From contig JBBSEZ010000072.1 in NCBI GenBank assembly GCA_038239195.1, positions 1 to 28,350 on the forward strand: a DNA stretch of 28,350 nt, read 5' to 3'. Position 1 is the first letter of the stretch; every line of letters begins with the position of its first letter. Of the stretch, positions 9,628 to 17,392 are shown piece by piece. The translations under genes were made by a program, and so were the position numbers. The notes beneath the pieces are model-generated. The model was not told the DNA's origin. It saw only the letters and a list, made by a program, of their open reading frames with translations, and made no database searches. This stretch comes from JBBSEZ01 sp038239195. GTDB taxonomy: Bacteria; Planctomycetota; Planctomycetia; Gemmatales; Gemmataceae.

Positions 9628-11044
9628 ATGACGGAAGAGCAACTGCGAGCGCTGGAGCCGGCCCTGGCGGGCTACCTGGACCAGTTCCTGTTCTGCTGCG
9701 GCTACACGCAGACGTTCGCCCACCTGGGCACCTACGTCCGCGGCCTGCTGTCCGACCTGCCGCGGAAGACCGTCGAGCCCATCGCCCTGCGCGCCGGCAC
9801 CCCCGCCCGCACCCTCCAGGAGTTCCTCCGCGACCACGTCTGGTCCTTCGAGCAGGCCCGCGACAACCTCCAGGGCCACCTCGCCCGCTTGCTGCCCGGC
9901 CTGCCCGAGGCCGACGGCCTGGGCACCGTCGGCCTCATCGACGAGACCAGTGCCGCCAAGAAGGGGGACAAGACCCCCTGCGTCGCCCGCCAGTATCTCG
10001 GCTGCCTGGGCAAGGTCGAGAACGGCATCGTCACCGTTCACCTCGGCGCCTGCCGCGGCCTCTTCAAGGCCCTGCTCGACGCCGATCTGTACCTGCCCAA
10101 GGAGTGGGACGAGGACCGCAAGCGCTGCCGCGAGGCGGGCATCCCCGACTCGGTCGTCTACCGCCCCAAGACGCAGATCGCCCTGGAGCAACTCGACCGG
10201 GCCGTCGCCAGCGGCGTGGCCTTCGACTGGCTGACCTTCGACGAGGGGTACGGCAAGTGTCCCGCCTTCCTCGCCGGGCTGGACGAGCGCCACAAGCGTT
10301 TCGTCGGCGAGGTGCCGCGCACGTTCTCGTGCCTGGCGGCGCACCGGTCGGGCCGGCGGCCGGGCGAGCAGACGAAGGGGCGGCCCGCCGAGGACGTGGT
10401 GCGCAACGGCACGGCGTTCCGGTCGCAGCCCTGGCAGGTGCTGAGGCTGAGCCGGCAGACGCAGGAGGACCAGGTCTGGCGGGTCAAGGCGGCGCGGGTG
10501 TGGTCCTCGGGCGCCCAGGGGTGGTCGGCAGGGACGTACTGGCTGATCTGGGCGAGCAACGACGAGACGGGGGAGGAGAAGTTCTTCCTGTCCAACGCGC
10601 CGGAAGGCGCGAAGGTGGAGGAGTTGGTGCGCGTCGCCTTCGTGCGCTGGAACGTGGAACACACGTTCCGGGTGGCCAAGTCGGAGTTGGGCTTCACGCA
10701 CTTCGAGGGGAGGAACTACGTGGCGTTGATGCGGCACATGAGCCTGTGCCTGGTGACGCTCGCCTTCGTGGCCGAACACACGAGTCGGCTGAGGGAAAAA
10801 AAACCCGCGTGTGACGATGGAGCAGGTGTGCCGGGCGCTGGGGGAGGTGTGCCGAGACTGGCTGCGGTGGCAGCGAGGGACGACGGACGTGGGGTGCGTA
10901 CTCGACGTGATCGAATACCACCAGGCGCGGAACGCCGCCGCCCGGGCCTCCAAGAGGAAGAGGGAGCCGACCGTCAGGGGCCGCAAAAAGCCCAGGCCGC
11001 GGCGTAAAAAACGCAAAAAGCGATCTACAGTACGATCCCCATAG
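9628..11044 (+). CDS. IS701-family transposase, frameshifted at an A8 run
   Basis: A DDE transposase with a perfect AAGGAGG Shine-Dalgarno. The first frame (9628 to about 10803) carries D105 (GLIDETSAAKKG), D205 (LTFDEGYGK) and E353 (RWNVEHTFRVAKSELGF), the catalytic triad in the family's contexts. At 10796-10803 there are eight A residues. After them the original frame becomes nonsense, while the frame one base further gives TMEQVCRALGEVC, VLDVIEYHQARNAAARAS and a basic tail to the stop at 11044, the usual family C-terminus. Seven A residues would restore REKNPRVTMEQV. It may be a mutation, a sequencing error, or productive transcriptional slippage. A -1 ribosomal shift would stop at once at TGA (10812-10814). 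Confidence 0.85.
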
Positions 11045-11058
11045 CGCTGTAGTGCTAA
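11041..11058 (-). repeat. IS right terminal inverted repeat
   Basis: ATAGCGCTGTAGTGCTAA, the exact reverse complement of 9548-9565. It runs directly into GCTAAGCCGCAAGCGG, an arm of the palindrome family seen at 17282-17340. Confidence 0.85.
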
Positions 11059-11103
11059 GCCGCAAGCGGCGGTCCCTGTCTGTCTACTGCTAAGGACTAA
11101 GGA

Positions 11104-12489
11104 CTAATTGAAGAGCGGCGTCCGGTCGAATAGGTTGCGCGGCTTCAGCACGAAGCTCGCCCAGGAGGTGAGGGCGACGCCCATACCGTTCGACCGGCCG
11201 TCGGGGCCGAAGTCCTCCGCCCGCGGCACGTGCAGGAGCGCGGAGTTGTGCCAGACGGTGATAGGCTTGCCCTCGAGGGGCCGAGGCGGCTTGCCGACGT
11301 AGGAGGGCACCTGGATGTAGCGGGCGGGGCCCTTGACCCGGTGCGTGACCCAGAAGTCCTTGTTGACCCAGTCGAATCCCGCCGTGGGGAAGTTGCGGAC
11401 CGACCCGTGGCGGACCGGCACCAGGTCGTAGGCCGTCGGCTGCCCGTTGCCGTTCGTGCGCGTCGCGCTCTCGACGCGCAGGACGGTGAACTCCTCGGGC
11501 AGCCAAAGGGCCGAGCCCTCCAGCGCCGGCCCCTTCGCCGATGCGCCGAAGGGGCGCACGTCGATGCGGAACAGCCCGTTGGCCACGCCGGGGCTGCGCG
11601 GCAGTCGCCGCACGAGGCTGTAGCGGTTCTGGGGCACCCCGCCGGCGTCCGGCGCCTTCGGGTCGGTCAGCTCGGGGTCGAACATCCAGCAGCCGACGTG
11701 GAGGTGGACGTCGTTGCCGTCCGCGTGGCGGGCCGAGTGGTTGCGTGCGGTGGCCCCCAGCCGGGATGTGATGACGCCATCGTCGGAGAAGCCGTACTCG
11801 ATCACGTAGCGGTAGTTCCCGCCGTTGAAGACGGCCCACAGAATCATCTTTTCGCCGCGGCGGCCGCGGTCCGGGCCCATGATCCCGCCGTCGCTCAGCC
11901 AGCGCAGCCCGTCGTCGTGAATTTCCTTGTACACCTTCCGGTCCATGGTCGGGTGGGTCGAAGCGAGCACCTCGCCGGGGGCCACGCAGGCGGGGCCGAG
12001 CAGTTTGGGGTCGGCCTTCACGATCCAAAACTTCTGACCGGCCACGTCGTTGTAGCGGGGGTTGCCGGGGTCGTAGGGGACGAACAGCTCGCCGAGCTCG
12101 AGGTTGCGCAGGACGGTGATCCAGCGCACCTTGTTGTTCTTGTCCCGGTACATGAACCGCGCCACCGCGATCTTGAGCACGCTCGACGGCGCCGAGGCGG
12201 AGTTGGGCTTGTTGGTGGGGTTGGTGATCTCCCACTCGATCTCCCAGGCCGTGTCGCTCTTCGTCGCGTCCCGGGCGCTGGCGGTCCGCGCCGGGAACCC
12301 TTGCCGAACGACGTTGGGGGTCGGCAGCGGCGGCACCACGGCCACGGCGGGAGGCGCCCCCACGGCCGGCGCCCGGGGGATCGCCGGCGGGGCGACGGCG
12401 CGGAGGGCGTGGTGGGTCAGTAGCGCCAAACCGACCGCCCCGACGAGCAGCGCGAAGGCACCGGCGGCGCGGCGAGTCGGACGGGACAT
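11104..12489 (-). CDS. Copper amine oxidase catalytic-domain protein (divergent, exported)
   Basis: A 461-aa protein. An N-terminal membrane segment or signal (residues 10-30) and a Pro/Ala linker precede a domain that aligns with the copper amine oxidase catalytic domain. Such enzymes oxidise primary amines to aldehydes using copper and topaquinone (TPQ). The TPQ-precursor Tyr is Y226 in GNYRY (family N-Y-D/E-Y). The copper ligands are H262 and H264 (VHLHVG) and H420 (LLHVPRAEDF, family THIPRPEDW). The candidate catalytic base is D148 (YNDVAGQ). Spacings are 78, 36 and 156 residues; in the Arthrobacter enzyme (298/382/431/433/592) they are 84, 49 and 159. The end FVLKPRNLFDRTPLF matches the family's 'GFFDRNP'. 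The N-terminal accessory domains are absent but resemble the gene 32 bp upstream. GGAGAGG precedes the ATG. Confidence 0.75.
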   Translation of the reverse strand: MSRPTRRAAGAFALLVGAVGLALLTHHALRAVAPPAIPRAPAVGAPPAVAVVPPLPTPNVVRQGFPARTASARDATKSDTAWEIEWEITNPTNKPNSASAPSSVLKIAVARFMYRDKNNKVRWITVLRNLELGELFVPYDPGNPRYNDVAGQKFWIVKADPKLLGPACVAPGEVLASTHPTMDRKVYKEIHDDGLRWLSDGGIMGPDRGRRGEKMILWAVFNGGNYRYVIEYGFSDDGVITSRLGATARNHSARHADGNDVHLHVGCWMFDPELTDPKAPDAGGVPQNRYSLVRRLPRSPGVANGLFRIDVRPFGASAKGPALEGSALWLPEEFTVLRVESATRTNGNGQPTAYDLVPVRHGSVRNFPTAGFDWVNKDFWVTHRVKGPARYIQVPSYVGKPPRPLEGKPITVWHNSALLHVPRAEDFGPDGRSNGMGVALTSWASFVLKPRNLFDRTPLFN

Positions 12490-12521
12490 GGGGCCTCTCC
12501 GGGTGTCGTTGTTCGTGGGGG

Positions 12522-13217
12522 TCAGCGGGCCTCGCGGACGGTTTCCTTGGTCACGTTGACGTTGACGCTCACCACGTCGGGAGACCGCCTCCTGCGGAAC
12601 TGAAGGTTGACCACCCGGTCGCCGGGGGCGCCATCCGGCACGCCGGGCGCCGTGATTTGCTCGAACAGGGCGACGACCTCGACCTCGCCCTTCCCTGCGC
12701 CGGAGTAGGCCTCGCGCACCGCCCGGACGTTCTTCCTGGCGAGTCGGATGGCCTGGGCCTCCTCCTCGTGGGTCAGCGGGGCGGAGTAGTCGAGCAACAC
12801 CTCCGTCGGGCCGAGCTGCTTGCCGGTGTTGAGGTCGAGGACGCGCTTCACGGTGATCCCCGGGGCCCCCTTCCGCGGGTTGGGGCGAAACCAGTAGAGG
12901 TCCACGAGGTCGGGGCCCTTGCGCGGGTCGGTTGCCTCGTGGGGGCGGGCCTCGGCCAGCCACTCGACCACCCGGGCGCCGCTCGCCAGGGGCGGCTCGA
13001 CAGGGGCGGGGATGCCGGGCAGCGGGGCGCCCACCAGCTTGGCGCCGGGTGGGAGAAAGCGCCCGGGCTTCTCCCGTTTGGCAAGATAGTTCTTGAGGAT
13101 CGCCTTCTTGGCGGGGGGCAGCGTCCGCGGCACGATCAGGTCGTCCGCGGCCGCCAACGGCGCCCCGAGGAGGAACAGGCCCATCAGCGTCGCGGCCAGG
13201 GCCCGGTCGTACGACAT
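12522..13217 (-). CDS. Exported protein resembling a copper amine oxidase N-terminal (N2/N3) domain
   Basis: A 231-aa protein with a clear signal peptide (residues 5-24, cleavage near APLAAADD). The mature part contains ITVKRVLDLNTGKQL (121-135) and APLTHEEEAQAIRLARKN (146-163). This resembles the beta-strand and following 'tg-v...PLT-eE---A--L-+' helix of the N2/N3 domains that precede the catalytic domain in ordinary copper amine oxidases. GGAGGG lies 7 nt before the ATG. Only 32 bp separate it from the catalytic-domain gene downstream on the same strand, so the two are probably cotranscribed and may form one enzyme. The domain match is weaker than for its neighbour. Otherwise it is an unrecognised secreted protein. 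Confidence 0.6.
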   Translation of the reverse strand: MSYDRALAATLMGLFLLGAPLAAADDLIVPRTLPPAKKAILKNYLAKREKPGRFLPPGAKLVGAPLPGIPAPVEPPLASGARVVEWLAEARPHEATDPRKGPDLVDLYWFRPNPRKGAPGITVKRVLDLNTGKQLGPTEVLLDYSAPLTHEEEAQAIRLARKNVRAVREAYSGAGKGEVEVVALFEQITAPGVPDGAPGDRVVNLQFRRRRSPDVVSVNVNVTKETVREAR

Positions 13218-13464
13218 CGCTCGCCCTCCAGGAGCAGATCGCGGCCGCCCGCCAATCGGGGGGGCGCCCGTTGTGCCCACCCTCTCCTTACCACGAGCCC
13301 GGCCCGGCGGCAACACCGACCGCGAGGGGGCCGATTCATCCTCCCGGGGAGCTCGGCGTGGGTCAAGGGCTTTTCGGGGCTGGAGGGCCGGATGCGCGGC
13401 GAGAAACCGACTCGGCGGACCGCGAGGGCCCGCCGCTCGAGGCCTGGCGTTTCGCCCCGAAGGC

Positions 13465-14664
13465 TTACTTCCCTCCGGCCTCCGGCGCCTGCGGCGGGCG
13501 GACGGTTTTCCCCGCCAGCGGGCGCTCCCACAACACCTTGTCCGCCTTCAGATCGACGGCCTGCAAGCGGGCGCCCCGGACGGTGGCCCGGTCGAGCGAG
13601 CCGCGCACCGGCCCCGCGACAAGGAAGTAGCCGCGCCCGTTGAGGATCGCCACCGCCTGGGTGCCGGGCACGTGCTTGACGCGGGCGACGACTTCGCCCT
13701 TCTCGATCGAGACGATCGTCCAGTCGAGCGCGAGGTTGGCCTCCGAGGCGACCATCTCATCGGGGCTGGGCGCGACGTCGCGCAGGCACAGGAAGCGCTC
13801 GTCGATCGAGGGGAGGACGATCGGGCGCTTCACGCGCAACAGCTCGCGCGGCTTGCCGGCCTTGCCGCTGAGCCAGTCCCAGGAGCGCAGCATCAGGCAC
13901 TGCGCGGGCCGCTCTTTGGGAAGGGCCGCCGAGGGCGCCTTGCCTTTCTCGACCTTCGGCGTGCCCCCCGGCTTTGCGGGTGGTGCCACGTCTTCGAGGA
14001 CGACGGCGAGGAAATTGCGGCCGACGGTGCCGTGCCAGCGCACCGTGAGCTTCTCGAGCTGGCGCGGCAAGCGCCGCGGGGGGAGCGAGGCGACCGCCTC
14101 CCGCGGGCCAAGCACCACCTGGCCCGTGAGCAGGTCGATGCGCGCCGTCCCTGCGGCCTGCTGGCGGGCGGTGCGCTCCTGCTCCGGCGTCGGGCGCTGC
14201 GCCCGGGGGGCCCACGCCTTGGCCTCCCAGTCGAGGACGAGCTGGTCCTTGTCCTTGCGCCAGCGGCCCTGGAACGATTTGCCGGGGGCGTCGCTGGTGA
14301 CGACCCACTTCGGCAGCACCACCGGGTCGGACTCCAGGACGCACTCCCCCTTGCGCGTCAGGTCGAAGGCCAGCACGCGCAGCCGGTTGCGCTTGAGGCC
14401 GGCCTGGGCGTAGAGGCGATCGGCGACGACGAGCAGCGGCACCTCGGCCTCGATCGTGTGCCAGAGGAGCTCGCCGGTGACCAGATCGACGGCGTCGATG
14501 CCCCCGGTGGCGGCGGGCAAGAAGGCGGCGCGGCCCGACGAGTCGAGCAGCCCCCCCGGAAAGGCCGTGCCGTGCGCCGGGCTCGGGGAGGGAGGGGAAG
14601 CGAACAGCGTGAGGGGGAGCAGCCCCATCAGCAAGAGGGGAGCGAAGACGCGCGGTAGGGGCAT
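13465..14664 (-). CDS. Exported PQQ-like beta-propeller protein
   Basis: A 399-aa protein with an N-terminal signal sequence (PLPRVFAPLLLMGLLPLTLFA). Repeats of the PQQ-like type are visible: ATGGIDAVDLVTGELLWHT near the start and LQAVDLKADKVLWERPL near the end, each a 'D--tG--lW' blade motif. The middle is more diverged. Such propellers are common in planctomycetes and usually have no enzymatic PQQ. No quinoprotein dehydrogenase residues are recognisable, so a catalytic role is not supported. The ATG at 14664 is preferred over an upstream TTG (14688) because it starts directly at the signal peptide. It may follow the same expression as the copper amine oxidase pair downstream, but 247 bp separate them. 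Confidence 0.7.
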   Translation of the reverse strand: MPLPRVFAPLLLMGLLPLTLFASPPSPSPAHGTAFPGGLLDSSGRAAFLPAATGGIDAVDLVTGELLWHTIEAEVPLLVVADRLYAQAGLKRNRLRVLAFDLTRKGECVLESDPVVLPKWVVTSDAPGKSFQGRWRKDKDQLVLDWEAKAWAPRAQRPTPEQERTARQQAAGTARIDLLTGQVVLGPREAVASLPPRRLPRQLEKLTVRWHGTVGRNFLAVVLEDVAPPAKPGGTPKVEKGKAPSAALPKERPAQCLMLRSWDWLSGKAGKPRELLRVKRPIVLPSIDERFLCLRDVAPSPDEMVASEANLALDWTIVSIEKGEVVARVKHVPGTQAVAILNGRGYFLVAGPVRGSLDRATVRGARLQAVDLKADKVLWERPLAGKTVRPPQAPEAGGK

Positions 14665-14971
14665 CGTGGCAGACCTATGCTGGGCCAAATGGAGGAACAG
14701 AACCGACCTCCCCGGTGAACCGAGGCGTCTCGCCTCCTATCGGCAGTTCGCGCCCTCCTTCCAAAGGAGGAAGGAGGAAGCAGGAAGGAGGAAGATGAAA
14801 GGGGGCCGTCTTTTTCGGCCCCTCCCTCCTCCTTTCGAGGTGCGCCCTCCTTGCTGGTGCCGGGCCGCTGTGTTACAAACAAAGCGCAGGAAGGCGGCCC
14901 CTCTCTCAGGGCCCCACCTCCTGCCCTCGCCGCCGGGGCCGGAACGGCTGGCGGTATCGAAGCCAGGGGCC
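14665..14971. other. Divergent promoter region with purine-rich tract
   Basis: 307 bp between two divergent genes. It holds a strongly purine-rich tract at about 14765-14805 made of repeated AGGAAGGAGGAAG units. A hairpin GGGGCCG-tcttttt-CGGCCCC follows, then the likely ptsI promoter. No gene is supportable here. Confidence 0.55.
14851..14879 (+). promoter_or_regulatory. Probable ptsI promoter
   Basis: TTGCTG (14851-14856), a 17-bp spacer and TACAAA (14874-14879) make a good sigma-70-like promoter about 93 nt upstream of the ptsI start. Confidence 0.5.
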
Positions 14972-16723
14972 ATGAAAAAAGGCGTACCCGTATCGCCCGG
15001 AGTGGCTGTCGCTCACGCGCACTGCGTCAACCAGGTGCTGGCGCGCCACGAGCCGTATGCCCTGGACGCCGCGGCGCTCTCCGGCGAAGTCAGCCGGTTC
15101 GAGCGCGCCTGCGCGACGGTGGGGCGCGAGCTGGACGACATCGTCGCGCGTGTGTCCCGCCAGGTCGGCGAGGACGAGGCCGCCATCTTCCGCGCCCACC
15201 GCCAGTTGCTGCGCGACCCCACCCTGCTCAACAAGGTCAAGGCCGCCATCGCGGAGCGCAAGGTCGATAGCGGCACGGCCCTCCACGAGGTCCTCGACGA
15301 ATACTCCGCCCTGTTCGAGCGCATCCCCGATTCCTACTTGCAGGAACGTATCGCCGATCTGCGCGACGTCGTGGGCCGCATCCTCGCCCAACTCGCCCGC
15401 GAGGACCAGCGCCCCCTGCTGGACGTGAGCGAGCCGGTCATCCTGGTGGCCCCCGAGGTGTTGCCCTCGCAGGCCCTGACGCTCGACCGCCGCCTCATCG
15501 CCGGCATCCTCACCGAGACGGGCGCCGCCACCGGGCACGCCGCCATCCTGGCGCGCTCGCTCGGCATCCCGGCGGTCTCGGGCCTGCGCGGCCTGATGCG
15601 CGAGGTCCACAGTGGCGACCTGATCGCGCTGGACGGCCGGGAGGGGCTCGTCTACCTCAACCCCGGCCCCGAAGTCGAGACGGCCTACCGCAAGTTGCAG
15701 CGCGAGTACACCGCCCTGTCGAGCCAGCTCATCGAGAACGCCGACTTCGAGGCGCGAACGGCCGACGGAACGAGCGTGGAGTTGCTCGCCAACGTCAGCG
15801 GGGTCGCCGACGCCGTCCAGGCCGGCAAGAGCGGCGCCACCGGCGTCGGGCTGTACCGCACCGAATACTTGTTCCTCACCCATCCCTCCGTGCCCGACGA
15901 GGAGGAGCAGTACGCCGCCTACCGCGAGGTGATCGAGGCCGCGCCGAACAAGACGGTGACGATCCGGACGCTCGACCTCGGCGGGGACAAGCAAGTCCCC
16001 TACCTCGGGACGCGCAAGGAAGCCAATCCCTTCATGGGGTTCCGCAGCATCCGCCTCGCCTCGGCCTACCCGGAGCTGTTTCAGGCGCAGCTGCGCGCCA
16101 TCTTCCGGGCCGGCCGGCACGGCAACGCGAGCATCCTGTTCCCCATGATTTCCCAGTTGGAGGAAGTGCAGCGCACCAAGAAGGTGTTACAGCGCACCCG
16201 GCTAGCGCTGAAGCACGCCGGCGTCCCGTTCGCCGACGACCTGCCGGTCGGGATCATGATCGAGGTCCCCGCGGCGGCGCTTTGCATCGAGGAATTGCTC
16301 GACGAGGTCGATTTCGTCAGCATCGGCTCCAACGATCTGGTGCAGTACCTGATGGCCGCCGACCGCGACAACCCCCGCGTGGCCCATCTGTGCGAGCCGT
16401 TCGCCCCGGCCCTGCTGCGGTTGCTGGCGCAGGTCATTCGGGCGTGTAACGAGCGTGGCAAGCCGGTGACGCTGTGCGGCGAGATGGCCGGCTGGCCGCG
16501 CTGTTTGTTGCCGATGTTCGGCGCCGGGCTGCGCCGGCTGAGCATGAGCCCGGCCGCGGTGCCCACGATCAAGGAAGTGGTGCGGCGCATCACGGTGCCA
16601 ATGGCCGAGGAGATCACGCGCCGCGCCCTGGCGATGCATACGGTCGGCGAGGTGCGCGGCTACCTGACGCGCAAGGTGCAGGAGGTGTGGCCCAACGTCA
16701 TGCTCCTCGACATGCACCACTGA
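14972..16723 (+). CDS. ptsI: Phosphoenolpyruvate-protein phosphotransferase (PTS enzyme I)
   Basis: A 583-aa cytoplasmic enzyme I that takes phosphate from phosphoenolpyruvate and passes it to HPr. Residues 1-120 hold the start and HPr-binding helices. The phosphorylated histidine is H189 in GAATGHAAILARS, at the same number as in E. coli. The PEP-binding domain has R296 (GLYRTEYLF), R332 (IRTLDLGGDK) and C502 (LCGEMAG). Length and layout are normal. The usual Ser before the active His (TSH) is Gly here (TGH). The ATG at 14972 begins the conserved KKGVPVSPGVA. No HPr or EII gene is in the window. In organisms with incomplete PTS, enzyme I usually serves regulation, but that is inference here. 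Confidence 0.95.
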   Translation: MKKGVPVSPGVAVAHAHCVNQVLARHEPYALDAAALSGEVSRFERACATVGRELDDIVARVSRQVGEDEAAIFRAHRQLLRDPTLLNKVKAAIAERKVDSGTALHEVLDEYSALFERIPDSYLQERIADLRDVVGRILAQLAREDQRPLLDVSEPVILVAPEVLPSQALTLDRRLIAGILTETGAATGHAAILARSLGIPAVSGLRGLMREVHSGDLIALDGREGLVYLNPGPEVETAYRKLQREYTALSSQLIENADFEARTADGTSVELLANVSGVADAVQAGKSGATGVGLYRTEYLFLTHPSVPDEEEQYAAYREVIEAAPNKTVTIRTLDLGGDKQVPYLGTRKEANPFMGFRSIRLASAYPELFQAQLRAIFRAGRHGNASILFPMISQLEEVQRTKKVLQRTRLALKHAGVPFADDLPVGIMIEVPAAALCIEELLDEVDFVSIGSNDLVQYLMAADRDNPRVAHLCEPFAPALLRLLAQVIRACNERGKPVTLCGEMAGWPRCLLPMFGAGLRRLSMSPAAVPTIKEVVRRITVPMAEEITRRALAMHTVGEVRGYLTRKVQEVWPNVMLLDMHH

Positions 16724-16746
16724 CGGGCCAAGGCGCGCGACCGGGC

Positions 16747-16784
16747 CCCGTTTCCTCGCGGCCCTCGGGCCGCGAGGAAACGGG
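16747..16784. terminator. Perfect 18-bp stem terminator after ptsI
   Basis: CCCGTTTCCTCGCGGCCC and its exact complement enclose a 2-nt loop (TC). It lies 23 bp after the ptsI stop and 12 bp before the stop of the convergent gene, so it can end transcription from both sides. There is no long T-tract. Confidence 0.7.
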
Positions 16785-16796
16785 ATGCTCTCTCGA

Positions 16797-17174
16797 TTAG
16801 CGGGGCACCGGGGCGTCGGGCAAGCCCTGCGCGGTCGGAGCGGTGATCGGGTTGACGGCGTTGGCCGGCTGCGCGACGGCGGCCACCGGGGCCGCGCCGT
16901 TCATCGCCGGCACCGGGACGGGCGTGCCCGGAGGGAGCGAGGTGACCTCGGCCTGGCGGGCGGATCGGCCGATGCGGCCGACGGCGAGCCCGACCACGAT
17001 GAATACCACGCCGCTGAAGAAGAAGCCGGAAAGCCACAGGTGAGTGTCGCTACTGACTTGCTCCCCGCGAACCTTGAACACGTAGTAGACCGTGGTCCAC
17101 ACGTCGATCAAGGCCCCGATCGTGATGTAGATCACGGCCATCGATGCAGACGTGGCCTGTTTCGTTTCCCACAT
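16797..17174 (-). CDS. Small membrane protein with two transmembrane segments
   Basis: A 125-aa protein. Two hydrophobic helices are visible, about residues 12-33 (MAVIYITIGALIDVWTTVYY) and 46-66 (LWLSGFFFSGVVFIVVGLAV). They are separated by a short polar loop and followed by a Pro/Ala-rich tail of about 50 residues, probably cytoplasmic or periplasmic and disordered. AGGGGA precedes the ATG at 17174. I do not recognise a family. It stands alone between ptsI and an unknown gene. Confidence 0.7.
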   Translation of the reverse strand: MWETKQATSASMAVIYITIGALIDVWTTVYYVFKVRGEQVSSDTHLWLSGFFFSGVVFIVVGLAVGRIGRSARQAEVTSLPPGTPVPVPAMNGAAPVAAVAQPANAVNPITAPTAQGLPDAPVPR

Positions 17175-17281
17175 GACTATCCCCTCCCCTCGTTGAGGTT
17201 GTTCACTCCGGCACCGCCTCTCAACCAAGCAAAGGACGTGCCGCCAGGAGGCAAATTCTTTCTTCGCGCTGGGCCGGGAGG

Positions 17282-17340
17282 GGACCGCTAAGCCGCAAGC
17301 GCCGAGCCCGTCAGGTCCGCCGCTTGCGGCTTAGCGGTCC
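17282..17340. repeat. Perfect 20-bp inverted repeat (GCTAAGCCGCAAGCG family)
   Basis: GGACCGCTAAGCCGCAAGCG (17282-17301) and its exact complement (17321-17340) flank a 19-nt loop. The arm GCTAAGCCGCAAGCG also occurs directly right of the IS at about 11054. It sits between two divergent genes, so it is not an ordinary terminator. It looks like a dispersed REP-type or miniature element. Confidence 0.75.
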
Positions 17341-17392
17341 GTTAGACTGGCGACCGCCCCCTTAACAATAACGGCGCCCCGGAGGATGGCCC

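Larger units (their letters stand above)
9548..11058 (+). mobile_element. IS701-family insertion sequence, about 1.5 kb
   Basis: The element is bounded by perfect 18-bp terminal inverted repeats, TTAGCACTACAGCGCTAT on the left and ATAGCGCTGTAGTGCTAA on the right. It contains one transposase gene with its own promoter and Shine-Dalgarno. Length and transposase match the IS701 family. A direct target duplication is not evident: the outermost bases read TTAG on one side and CTAA on the other, which is inverted, not repeated. This suggests a deletion or recombination beside the element after insertion, or that the true ends lie a few bases further in. Confidence 0.85.

Noticed and set aside
8947..11007. 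A 686-aa transposase starting at 8947
   Set aside because: The conserved transposase begins at 9628 with a strong Shine-Dalgarno. The upstream part lies outside the IS and reads as nonsense.
13465..14688. Earlier TTG start for the PQQ-like protein
   Set aside because: It would place extra polar residues before the signal peptide. ATG at 14664 starts the signal directly.
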